Shown here in pieces: positions 27,481 to 36,267 of a stretch of 64,000 bases of DNA (positions within the stretch are counted from its first letter, which is position 1; each line of letters opens with the position of its first letter). Under the pieces are notes generated by a model that worked only from the letters and a program-made list of their open reading frames with translations, was not told the DNA's origin and made no database searches. This DNA comes from Flavobacterium sp. IB48 (GTDB lineage: Bacteria; Bacteroidota; Bacteroidia; Flavobacteriales; Flavobacteriaceae), in contig NZ_JAEFCA010000003.1 in the NCBI RefSeq assembly GCF_016405855.1, positions 430,253-494,252 on the forward strand, written 5' to 3'. Made by a program: the position numbers and the translations under genes.

Positions 27481-27771
27481 GCTATGTTCGCAAAAGTTTC
27501 TTTTCCTTTTTTTAAATCTCGCAAAGGCGCAGAGGCGCAATTTTTTTATTATTTGATGGTTATTTTTCTCTCGCAGATTTAGCAGATTCAATGGATTTAA
27601 TTTGTTACGAAAAAAATCTTTTTAATCATTTAATCTGTGGCTATTTTTACTCTCGCAGATTTAATTCGCGGAAATTTGTGCAATTCGTGGCGAATATTTT
27701 TTTAATCCTTTATCCCGATAACTATCGGGAGTGACAAAAAAATACCTAACAGGTTTTGAAAACCTGTTAGG
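27481..27771. repeat. Cluster of dispersed intergenic repeats
   Basis: This gene-free 420-base gap carries a series of repeats. GCAAAGGCGCAGAGGCGCAA lies at about 27520-27540. CTCGCAGATTTAGCAGAT at about 27569-27587 and TTTAATCTGTGGC near 27630 are shared with the element at 21941. The hairpin TCCCGATA-AC-TATCGGGA lies at 27713-27730. The 27-base palindrome CCTAACAGG...CCTGTTAGG lies at 27745-27771 and is shared with 8805-8831. No coding sequence is evident. Confidence 0.7.
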
Positions 27772-27828
27772 ATAACCAACCAAAATTTATGCATTACGAA
27801 TTATCGGTAGTTCGCAATGCACTTAACG

Positions 27829-28656
27829 TTACTTTGTTTTTATATTTTCGTTGAAGAAATCATGAAAAAACAAAAGCTGATATTTTATGGAATTTTCCCA
27901 ATATTTAAGATTATGTTCGCCTGGACGTTCTATATAATCGTGATTTATTTTTAGATCCAGCATTTTTGCATGAAGCTCTCTGTTTACTTTCATAAAGAAA
28001 TCGTCAACTCCGCAATCAATAATTAATTTTAATTTGTTGTCTTTTACCAAATCAAGCATATTGGTAACTGTATTTTGATTCCAATTTTCTGGAAACTCTG
28101 TAATTGGTCCTAATCGTTTTTTGATATCCCAATTTTCAGGAAACGGACGAAAATCTACGCCTCCGCTCATACTTCCTGCTGCTCCAAATACATCTTGGTG
28201 TTTAAAAGACAAATACAAAGCACCATGTCCGCCCATACTTAAACCTGAAATGGCTCTTCCTTTACGATCTGAAATGGTTCTGAATTGTTTGTCAATAAAA
28301 GGAACTAATTCTTTTACCACATAAGTTTCGTATTTAAAAGTTGGATCTATCGGACTGTCAAAGTACCAGCTTGAATAATTTCCGTCTACACCAACTATAA
28401 TGAATCCATATTGATCAACTTGTTTTCCCAATTCTTTAAAATCTTTTGCCCAAGAGCCATAATTTCCGCTGTAGCCATGAAGCAGATAAACTACAGGAAA
28501 TGCTTTCTTGCTCTTTTTATAATTGTCTGGAACCATAACACAAGTTTTAATATTCTTCTGCATCGAAGGACTAAAAACTTGCAAAGTATCAACCTTTGCC
28601 GCTTGAACTGCAAAGGCTATAAAAAGAAGAAAGAAAGTGTAAATTGTTTTTTTCAT
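27829..28656 (-). CDS. Esterase D-type alpha/beta hydrolase, exported
   Basis: I use the ATG at 28656, which begins a signal peptide (MKKTIYTFFLLFIAFAVQAA); the frame is open 17 codons further. About 275 residues with FPVVYLLHGYSGNYGSW (oxyanion region), nucleophile elbow ISGLSMGGHGALYLS, a CGVDDFFMK Asp and GEHNLKYW His, the feruloyl-esterase/S-formylglutathione-hydrolase fold. It probably removes acyl groups from polysaccharide or peptidoglycan in the periplasm; O-deacetylation of MurNAc would fit the locus but is inference. It follows the FAD oxidase gene with a short gap. Confidence 0.82.
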   Translation of the reverse strand: MKKTIYTFFLLFIAFAVQAAKVDTLQVFSPSMQKNIKTCVMVPDNYKKSKKAFPVVYLLHGYSGNYGSWAKDFKELGKQVDQYGFIIVGVDGNYSSWYFDSPIDPTFKYETYVVKELVPFIDKQFRTISDRKGRAISGLSMGGHGALYLSFKHQDVFGAAGSMSGGVDFRPFPENWDIKKRLGPITEFPENWNQNTVTNMLDLVKDNKLKLIIDCGVDDFFMKVNRELHAKMLDLKINHDYIERPGEHNLKYWENSIKYQLLFFHDFFNENIKTK

Positions 28657-28711
28657 AATTGATGTTTTTATAAAATAATATTTTTGAAAAGCACTGGGAA
28701 AATACAAAAAA

Positions 28712-31627
28712 TTATTTCAAACAATCTTTTAAAATAGTTACGGGATGCATGGCTTTTCTGCTCGTTCCGTCAAAAATCTGATGACGGCAGCTTGTTCCTG
28801 CGGCTGCAATTTCTGTAGATGACTCTGTTGCCCTAATTTTAGGAAACAGTGTATCTTCTCCCATCTTCATACTGATTTCGTAATGTTCTTTTTCATAACC
28901 AAATGAACCCGCCATTCCGCAACAGCCCGAATTGTAAATCGTAACGGTATTATTTTTTGGAAGATTCAGCATTGCAAAAGAAGCTTCAACAGAGCTTAAT
29001 GATTTTTGATGACAATGCCCGTGGATTTTGATATTTTTCTCTTTTTCAGAAAATTGATCTGCATGAATTTTTCCGTTTCCAATTTCTCTTTTAAAAAACT
29101 CTTCGACCGTAAAGGTATTTTTCGCTAATTTCTCTGCACTTTCTTTATCTGCAGCCAATCGGATATATTCGTCTCTGAAAATCAATATGGCTGAAGGTTC
29201 AAGACCTATTAAAGGTGTGTTTTCAGAAATTATATTTTTAAAGGTATTGACATTTTTATTGGCAATTTCCTGCGCCTCTTCTAGAAAACCTTTTGAAATA
29301 AAGGCTCTTCCGCTTTCTTCATGCTCAATTAAAATTACTCTGTAACCTAATCTTGTCAATAATTCGTAAGCATCAATTCCGACTGAAACATCGTAGTAAT
29401 TGGTAAATTCATCACAGAAAAGATAAACGCTGCCGTTTTCAAAAGCGCTGTCTACGTAATGCTTTTTGTTCTTTTCGTGCCATTTTCTAAAGGTCTTTGG
29501 AGCCAATAAAGGCACTTGTCTTTCAGGCGCAATTCCCATGCGTTTTTTAACGAATGAAAGATTCGAAGCCCAATTGGTAATAGATGGCGCAATGCTTCCC
29601 ACTTCATTCAATTTCGAATTGAAAGCAAATATTTTATTTCGGAAAGAAAATCCGTTTGCTTTTTGGTATTGGTATAAAAATTCTGCTTTTAAAGTTGCCA
29701 CATCTACATTGCTTGGACATTCGCTCGCGCAGGCTTTACAGCTCACACACAATTCAAAAACTTTATATAATTCTTCGTGATCGAATTTATTTTCTTTTTC
29801 AGAATTCGTCAGATATTCTCTTAAAGCGTTGGCACGTGCACGTGTAGTATCTTTTTCGTTTCTTGTGGCACGATAACTCGGACATAAAGTTCCGCCTGCA
29901 GAAGGCATTTTACGGCAATCGCCCGAACCGTTGCATTTTTCAGCAGCACGCAAAACTCCTAAACTATCAGAGAAATCTTGAATGGTTTTTATCTCAGGTT
30001 CTACCCTTCCCGCTTCAAAACGAAGATTTTCATCCATTTTAGAAGCATTTACAATTTTCCCAACATTCAAAATCGTATTAGGATCAAATGCTTTTTTTAC
30101 TCGTTTTAGCAGTTCGTAGTTTTTATCGCCAATCATAAAAGGAAGAAACTCTCCGCGTAGAATTCCGTCGCCATGTTCACCGCTTAACGAACCTCTATAT
30201 TTTTTCACCAAATGGGCTACTTCAGTAGATAAATTTCTGAACTGATGCAATCCTTCTTTTGTTTTTAAATTTATCTTCGGACGCAAATGCAACTCTCCCG
30301 CTCCAGCATGTGCATAGTAAATAGCACTTTGTCCATGCCTTTCCATCATTGCTGCAAAATCGGCAATATAATTGGGAAGATCGCTCAATTCTACCGCTGT
30401 ATCTTCAATAGAATCGGCAGCTTTGTCGTCTCCTACAATACTTCCTAAAAGTCCAAGACCAGCTTTTCTTACCTCATTTACTTTGTCGATATCTGTTCCG
30501 TAAATTTTTGGCAAGGCATATCCGAAACCATTATTTTCAAGATCTTTAATTAATGCATCAGCTTGCAGTTCGGCATCTTCCATACTAATGTGCGATCCTA
30601 CTTCTAGCATAATAACTGCTTTTGGTTCGCCTACAATAAAAAATCGGTTTTTAGCCTGTTCTCTATTGGTTTTGGTACAATCTAAAATCGTATCGTCCAT
30701 CATTTCGCAAGTGTACAAATGATGTTTCATTGCAGTAACGACAGCTTCTAAACTTTCTTGAATGGTATGAAAATGCGCCACAACCATAATATTGTTTACT
30801 GGCGGCAAGTCGTCTACCTTTAAAGTAATTTCTGTTGTAAACGCCAAAGTTCCTTCACTTCCGCAAAGCAGTTTTCCTAAATTGATTGTGTTTTCTGTTC
30901 CTGAAAAAAGTTCCGATTTCAATAAAGCATCAATCGCATAACCCGTATTTCGTCTGTGAATTTCTGGTTTTGGAAATTCTTTTAAAATTTCTTCCTGATT
31001 TTCTTTGCTCGAAAGTTCGTCGTAAATGGTTTTGTAAATTTTATTTTCTAAAGAATCGCCTTTTGTTTTTTCGATAAATTCTTCAGAAGTTAAATCTTTA
31101 AATATTGCGGTAGTTCCGTCACTTAAAACGGCCTTTATTTCTACAATTTTATCTCGGGTAACGCCATAACGAATTGAGGTTGTTCCTGACGAATTATTTC
31201 CAACCATTCCGCCAATCATACATCTATTGGTAGTTGATGTAGTTGGAGCAAAAAATAATCCGTGAGGTTTTAAATATATATTCAGTTCATCACGAATTAC
31301 TCCAGGCTGAACTGTTATGGTTTTATTTTTAGGATCAAAAGAAACAATTTTATTAAAATGTTTCGAAACATCGACAATGATTCCGCTTCCGACAGTTTGA
31401 CCTGCAAGAGAAGTTCCTGCTGTTCTAGGCGTTATAGAAATTTTATTTTTTGAAGCGAACCGAATAATATTTACAATATCATTTTCTGATTTTGGAATCG
31501 CCACGGCAAGAGGCATAATTCTATAAGCAGAGGCATCTGTGGCGTATATTTTTTTATGAAGATCATCATAAAAAAGAGTTCCTTCTAGCGAGGTTTCTAA
31601 TTCTTGTAGTTGAAGAGAATCGGACAT
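28712..31627 (-). CDS. FAD/Fe-S oxidase, D-lactate dehydrogenase-like
   Basis: 971 residues combining a GlcD/Dld-like flavin half with a GlcF-like iron-sulfur half. The PCMH FAD domain is at about 35-215 (ITPRTAGTSLAGQTVGSGII, GNNSSGTTSIRYG), the FAD-oxidase C domain at about 275-545, then two 4Fe-4S Cys clusters (CVSCKACASECP near 645) and a CCG domain (GHCHQKSL, NSGCCGMAGSFGYEK near 910). This fusion oxidises D-2-hydroxy acids, classically D-lactate or glycolate, and passes electrons to the membrane chain. MurQ in the opposite operon releases D-lactate, so D-lactate is the favoured substrate. DeoR-type boxes lie upstream. Confidence 0.85.
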   Translation of the reverse strand: MSDSLQLQELETSLEGTLFYDDLHKKIYATDASAYRIMPLAVAIPKSENDIVNIIRFASKNKISITPRTAGTSLAGQTVGSGIIVDVSKHFNKIVSFDPKNKTITVQPGVIRDELNIYLKPHGLFFAPTTSTTNRCMIGGMVGNNSSGTTSIRYGVTRDKIVEIKAVLSDGTTAIFKDLTSEEFIEKTKGDSLENKIYKTIYDELSSKENQEEILKEFPKPEIHRRNTGYAIDALLKSELFSGTENTINLGKLLCGSEGTLAFTTEITLKVDDLPPVNNIMVVAHFHTIQESLEAVVTAMKHHLYTCEMMDDTILDCTKTNREQAKNRFFIVGEPKAVIMLEVGSHISMEDAELQADALIKDLENNGFGYALPKIYGTDIDKVNEVRKAGLGLLGSIVGDDKAADSIEDTAVELSDLPNYIADFAAMMERHGQSAIYYAHAGAGELHLRPKINLKTKEGLHQFRNLSTEVAHLVKKYRGSLSGEHGDGILRGEFLPFMIGDKNYELLKRVKKAFDPNTILNVGKIVNASKMDENLRFEAGRVEPEIKTIQDFSDSLGVLRAAEKCNGSGDCRKMPSAGGTLCPSYRATRNEKDTTRARANALREYLTNSEKENKFDHEELYKVFELCVSCKACASECPSNVDVATLKAEFLYQYQKANGFSFRNKIFAFNSKLNEVGSIAPSITNWASNLSFVKKRMGIAPERQVPLLAPKTFRKWHEKNKKHYVDSAFENGSVYLFCDEFTNYYDVSVGIDAYELLTRLGYRVILIEHEESGRAFISKGFLEEAQEIANKNVNTFKNIISENTPLIGLEPSAILIFRDEYIRLAADKESAEKLAKNTFTVEEFFKREIGNGKIHADQFSEKEKNIKIHGHCHQKSLSSVEASFAMLNLPKNNTVTIYNSGCCGMAGSFGYEKEHYEISMKMGEDTLFPKIRATESSTEIAAAGTSCRHQIFDGTSRKAMHPVTILKDCLK

Positions 31628-31849
31628 TTAATTGGTTCTGTTGCTTTTGGTTCTTTAATACATGTTTTATTTCTGCGCTTCACTAAAAAGTTGTTTGGCA
31701 AAAACAATACATTCTAAATTTTATTAGAATTTGATATTTATTAAAGTTCCTCTTAAAAGCTTTGAACTTCTTTTAACGCACCAAAGAAATGGCAAGTAAA
31801 CCAAGAAATGATTTTCATAAATATACCTGACTAATAAAATTAGTTTTAA

Positions 31850-31945
31850 CAAATATAGATACAAAAAGCATACAAATACATTATTTTGCGTTTTTTAACA
31901 TAATTAAATTAAAATAACGCAACAAAACGCAAAAACTACATTAAG
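31850..31945 (-). promoter_or_regulatory. Promoter and DeoR-type boxes of the oxidase/esterase operon
   Basis: Read leftward, TATATTTG (31857-31850) is a Bacteroidetes -7 box. Upstream lie repeated ACGCAA/TTGCGT boxes: TTATTTTGCGTTTTTT (31881-31896) and AATAACGCAACAAAACGCAA (31913-31932), followed by CTACATTAAGTAAG. The same words flank the SusC promoter (32768-32906). The rest of the 31628-31956 gap is AT-rich with no gene seen. Confidence 0.55.
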
Positions 31946-31956
31946 TAAGTTTAAAA

Positions 31957-32706
31957 TTATAAGATAAAAACACCAGATTTTCTATATTCGTCTAGTTTTT
32001 CATCTTCTGGATCTAACTCTGTCACAATCGTATCGAGTTGTGTAAGATCGCATACGCCGTGTGGCATTTTGGTATTTAATTTGTTTGAAGCAAACATCGA
32101 AACCACTCTATCAGAAGCTTCTATCATTGCTTTTTTCACAATTGAGATTTCATAACCTACTTCTGTAAGCCCTTGTTTTATATTTATACTGCTGGCACCA
32201 ATGAAACAAATATCGGCTTTGATTTTAGACACCACCTGAATCACATCCATACCAATGGTTACCATTGCGTTTTTCTGCATTTTGCCACCAATAAATATTA
32301 AATCAATATTTGGATGTTGAGATAATTGCATCGCGATTGGCAAACTATAAGTATATATCGTAGCTTTTAAATTAGCAGGAATTAACTTGGCAAAAACCAA
32401 ATTGGTGCTTCCTCCACTCATTATAATAACCTGATCGTCATGAAGTAAAGACAATGCTTTTGATACGATTTGTTTTTTTTGTTCTTCTGCAGTTATTGCA
32501 ATATCAAATACATTTGCAGGTTTCTCTTTAACTTGAACTGCCCCGCCATACACCTTCTCTAACTGCTTTTTACTGTCCAATTCATTCAAATCTCTTCTTA
32601 TGGTATCTTCAGACAAATCGAGAGCCAAAGCTAAATCTGTTGTAACAACTTTTTGGTCTTCAATAAGCTTAGTCATTATGTATTTATGTCTTTCGGCTTT
32701 CAGCAT
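31957..32706 (-). CDS. DeoR/GlpR-family transcriptional regulator
   Basis: 249 residues. An N-terminal DeoR helix-turn-helix lies at about 4-57 (ERHKYIMTKLIEDQKVVTTD, LSEDTIRRDLNELDSKKQLE). The C-terminal sugar-phosphate sensing domain (about 75-235) has MSGGSTNLVFAKLIP and CFIGASSINIKQGLTE, as in DeoRC. Effectors of this family are sugar phosphates, so an amino-sugar phosphate such as MurNAc-6P or GlcNAc-6P is plausible here. It sits between the leftward oxidase operon and the rightward SusC operon, with similar repeated boxes on both sides. Confidence 0.9.
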   Translation of the reverse strand: MLKAERHKYIMTKLIEDQKVVTTDLALALDLSEDTIRRDLNELDSKKQLEKVYGGAVQVKEKPANVFDIAITAEEQKKQIVSKALSLLHDDQVIIMSGGSTNLVFAKLIPANLKATIYTYSLPIAMQLSQHPNIDLIFIGGKMQKNAMVTIGMDVIQVVSKIKADICFIGASSINIKQGLTEVGYEISIVKKAMIEASDRVVSMFASNKLNTKMPHGVCDLTQLDTIVTELDPEDEKLDEYRKSGVFIL

Positions 32707-32767
32707 GTTTTTTAAAAGTTAAAGTTCATCACAAATATATCAAATATTTTAATCTCTATCAGAAAAG

Positions 32768-32922
32768 ACGTTAAAAACTGCAAAAATACGCATTAAGTAG
32801 ATTTTCAAAATAAATCAAATAAACTTTTTGAGGTAAAACTTGCGTTTTTTTGCGTTATTCAATTTTTTTTTCGAAAAAAAATCAAAAATAACGCATTTAT
32901 ATGCAATTAATAAATATATTTG
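32768..32922 (+). promoter_or_regulatory. SusC promoter with repeated DeoR-type boxes
   Basis: The gap between the DeoR and SusC genes holds GCAAAAATACGCATTAAGTA (32780-32799), TTGCGTTTTTTTGCGTTATT (32840-32859) and AATAACGCATTTATATGCAA (32887-32906). TGCGTTATT (32851-32859) and AATAACGCA (32887-32895) form an exact inverted pair. A -7 box TATATTTG lies at 32915-32922, so the last box overlaps the expected -33 region, a repression-type arrangement. Confidence 0.6.
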
Positions 32923-32954
32923 CTCAACAACAACCATAAAAAACCAGATTAATC

Positions 32955-35900
32955 ATGAAAAAGTTACTCTTTATTTCAGTGTTGGTTTTGTGCATTCAAA
33001 CAGCATTTGGACAAGCAAAAACAGTTACTGGAACAGTAAAAAGCAAATCAGACGGAATTCCAATTCCTGGAGTCAGCGTCGTTATTCAAGGAACAAATAA
33101 TGGCACTACAACTGACTTTGATGGAAACTACAGCATTTCTGTAGCACCGGGACGAACTCTAAGCTTTAGTTATATGGGTTATGAAACTCAATCAATTAAA
33201 GTGGAAAGCCAACAGAAAATAAATGTTGGTCTTACAGAAAGCACTTCGAAACTAGACGAAGTTGTTGTTGTAGGTTTTGCTTCTCAGAAAAAAACCAATT
33301 TAACAGGAGCTGTTGCCAATATTGATGTTGCTAAAACAATTGGAAGCAGACCTTTAACTGATGTTAGTAAAGCTTTACAAGGTACTACTCCGGGGGTAAA
33401 CATTAATTTTAATTCAGGAAATATCAACCGTGCCGCAAAAATAAACATTCGTGGAGCGGGTACAATTAATGGTTCAGACGATCCTTTAATATTAGTAGAC
33501 GGTGTTCCTACCGACTTATCATTAATTAACCCAAATGATATTGCTACGATGTCTGTACTTAAAGATGCGGCTTCTGCATCTATCTATGGTGCTCGTGCTG
33601 CGTTTGGAGTTGTTCTTATTACTACAAAAAGCGGAAAAACAGGCGAAGGAAAAGTGAGATTTTCTTATTCTGCCAATACGGCTTTTACAAACCCAATTTC
33701 TACACTTAAATTCTTAGATCCAACAGAAGAAATTCCAGGATTAATTGCCGCAGGAACAAGAACTGATGGTTCTACTCCGGAAATTTTCGGTCAGAATTAC
33801 AGCATTTTGTTAGACGGAATTAAAAACTGGAAACAAAAATATGCAAACAATCGTACCAGTAATGAAATGGTTTATGGAGAAGATTGGGAAATAAAAAATG
33901 GTGTTCCTTATTTCTATAGAGTTTGGGATGCAAACAAAGAATTATATGCAAGCAATGCGCTACAAACTACACACAATATTTCTGCTCAAGGAAATTTAGG
34001 AGATAAAAGTTCATTCTTTGCTTCGTTCGGATTGACTAACCAAGATGGTATGTTAAGAGTAAATCAGGAAAAAAGACAAAGAATCAATATCAATTTAGGT
34101 TTTACAACAAAACTAGCAGATTGGCTTACTGGAGATTTTAAAGTAATGACAATCAACAGTTCTTATGATCAGCCATTTAACTATTATGGAGGTTCTGGAA
34201 CTGATGACACTGGTTACGGAGGTTACTTTGGTTATGCGCTTCGTTGGGGGCAATATTTCCCGAATTTTGGAACCTACAGAGGATACAATTTCCGTACAGC
34301 TGGAGGATATTTATCTAATGCTTCTAGAAACGAAAATAACAAACGTAATACTAGAGTAAGCGCTAGATTTACGGCAGATATTACAAAAGATTTAAACCTT
34401 ATCACTGAAATTAGCAGTGTAAACGATTATTACAACAGAAAACAAAATGGTGGTAAATTCTTAGCATGGGACAGCTGGTCTGCAATGCCATACGATGCCA
34501 CTACGATTCAAACCGCTACTCCTGCAACTCTAGAAACAGGAAATGATTTTGTTGGACAATCAAAACAAGAATCAACTACAAATGTGGTAAACATTTATGG
34601 TAACTATAAAAAACAATTTGACAAGCATAACTTCAAATTCTTAGCTGGTTTCAACTCAGAATGGCAAAATTTATCTCGCAACTACGCAAGAAGAAATACG
34701 CTTTTGGACAAATCTAAGCCAGAATTTAACCTTGCAGTTGGTGAACAATTTGTTTCTGGAGCCGCAAACACAGATTTAAATCCAACGGTAACAGAGTACT
34801 CGATTGCAGGTTTCTTTGGCCGTGTAAACTATGATTACAACGGAATTTATTTAGTAGAGCTTAATGCTCGTTATGATGGTTCTTCAAGATTTCCAACTAA
34901 CGAACAATGGGGATTCTTCCCTTCTGCTTCTGTAGGATACAAAATTGTGAACGAGAAATTTATGGAAGGAACACGCAGCTGGTTAAACGATCTTAAATTG
35001 CGTGGTTCTATCGGATCAATCGGTAACCAAAACGTTGGAAACAATGCTTTCTTATCGATCATGACAGCTAAAAACCCTTCTTGGGTAAATAGCGGTGCTA
35101 CTCTTCCGCCTTCTACAAATTTACCAACTAACGTAGATCCTGCATTGACTTGGGAAAAAGTAATGACTAAAGATGTGGGTATTGATATTAAAATTTTGGA
35201 TATGCTTGGTGCTTCTTTTGACTGGTACCAACGTGATACAAAAGGAATGCTTGCTCCTGGTATAACACTTCCAGGTTCATTTGGACAGACTTCTGCACAA
35301 ACTAACTCAGGAAACATGAGAACTCAAGGTTGGGAGCTTTCTTTGAACTTTAATAAAAATTTAAGCGAAACTGCTTCTATTTTTGTTGATGTTGCTTTAT
35401 CTGATTCTAAATCGGTTATTACAAAATGGAATAACACTTCTAAATTATTAGCTTTAGTTACCACTGATACTAAGCCTTACTATGATGGTTACGAGATTGG
35501 CCAGATTTGGGGATTAACAAGTGATAGACTTTTACAGGCTGATGACGTAATTACTAATAACGGAAAAACGGTAAATGGTGTTGACTACTCTAAAACAATG
35601 GGTGGAAACTTCAAATACGGAGCTGGAGACGTTCACTATGTGGATCTAGATGGTGACGGAGCTATTACTCGTGGAGCGGGAACTGCAGACGATCACGGAG
35701 ATTTGAAAAAAATTGGTAATTCAACTCCTCGTTACAGATATGGTATTACATTGGGTGGTAAATTCCGTGGATTTGATATTTCTACTTTCTTCCAAGGAGT
35801 TGGAAAACGTGATTACTGGGCTGCTTCAGATGCTGTATTGCCTTTCTTCCGTGCGCCTCAGCAAATGTATGCAAACCAAGCAGATTACTGGACTCCAGAA

Positions 35901-36242
35901 AACACAGGTGCTTATTTCCCAAATCCATATTATGGTAACGAAGCAAATACTTTTGGGTCTGGTACTCAAGGCCAGAACAACTTTGTTACTTCAACAAGAT
36001 ATTTATTAGACATGTCTTATTTCCGTCTTAAAAACTTTACTATCGGATACAACTTGCCAGCAGCTCTTGTGAAAAAAGCAGGATTAGAAAAAGTACGATT
36101 ATATACTTCTGGTGAAAATATTGCGACTTGGGCAGACAAACGTCTTCCTGTAGATCCTGAAATTGACGAAACAGAAGTTTTCTGGGGAAGAGCTTATCCT
36201 TACACAAAAACATGGTCAGTTGGTGTTGATATCTCTTTCTAA
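32955..36242 (+). CDS. SusC/RagA family TonB-linked outer-membrane transporter
   Basis: 1095 residues. Signal peptide (MKKLLFISVLVLCIQTAFGQ), a carboxypeptidase-like beta domain (about 22-95, ending SFSYMGYETQ), TonB box region (LDEVVVVGFASQKK), plug (about 110-225, LVDGVPTDLSLINPNDIATM and SIYGARAAFGVVLITTKSG) and a large barrel ending in SVGVDISF. It would import oligosaccharides of about a few sugars through the outer membrane with its SusD partner. The surrounding NamZ, NagZ and MurQ genes suggest MurNAc/GlcNAc-containing fragments. It is the first gene of the rightward operon behind the DeoR-type boxes. Confidence 0.95.
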   Translation: MKKLLFISVLVLCIQTAFGQAKTVTGTVKSKSDGIPIPGVSVVIQGTNNGTTTDFDGNYSISVAPGRTLSFSYMGYETQSIKVESQQKINVGLTESTSKLDEVVVVGFASQKKTNLTGAVANIDVAKTIGSRPLTDVSKALQGTTPGVNINFNSGNINRAAKINIRGAGTINGSDDPLILVDGVPTDLSLINPNDIATMSVLKDAASASIYGARAAFGVVLITTKSGKTGEGKVRFSYSANTAFTNPISTLKFLDPTEEIPGLIAAGTRTDGSTPEIFGQNYSILLDGIKNWKQKYANNRTSNEMVYGEDWEIKNGVPYFYRVWDANKELYASNALQTTHNISAQGNLGDKSSFFASFGLTNQDGMLRVNQEKRQRININLGFTTKLADWLTGDFKVMTINSSYDQPFNYYGGSGTDDTGYGGYFGYALRWGQYFPNFGTYRGYNFRTAGGYLSNASRNENNKRNTRVSARFTADITKDLNLITEISSVNDYYNRKQNGGKFLAWDSWSAMPYDATTIQTATPATLETGNDFVGQSKQESTTNVVNIYGNYKKQFDKHNFKFLAGFNSEWQNLSRNYARRNTLLDKSKPEFNLAVGEQFVSGAANTDLNPTVTEYSIAGFFGRVNYDYNGIYLVELNARYDGSSRFPTNEQWGFFPSASVGYKIVNEKFMEGTRSWLNDLKLRGSIGSIGNQNVGNNAFLSIMTAKNPSWVNSGATLPPSTNLPTNVDPALTWEKVMTKDVGIDIKILDMLGASFDWYQRDTKGMLAPGITLPGSFGQTSAQTNSGNMRTQGWELSLNFNKNLSETASIFVDVALSDSKSVITKWNNTSKLLALVTTDTKPYYDGYEIGQIWGLTSDRLLQADDVITNNGKTVNGVDYSKTMGGNFKYGAGDVHYVDLDGDGAITRGAGTADDHGDLKKIGNSTPRYRYGITLGGKFRGFDISTFFQGVGKRDYWAASDAVLPFFRAPQQMYANQADYWTPENTGAYFPNPYYGNEANTFGSGTQGQNNFVTSTRYLLDMSYFRLKNFTIGYNLPAALVKKAGLEKVRLYTSGENIATWADKRLPVDPEIDETEVFWGRAYPYTKTWSVGVDISF

Positions 36243-36267
36243 TTTCTAACTATTCAAAACTCTTACA

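Noticed and set aside
34871..35317. 148-residue leftward frame within the SusC gene
   Set aside because: Opposite-strand shadow of the SusC barrel, without its own signals.
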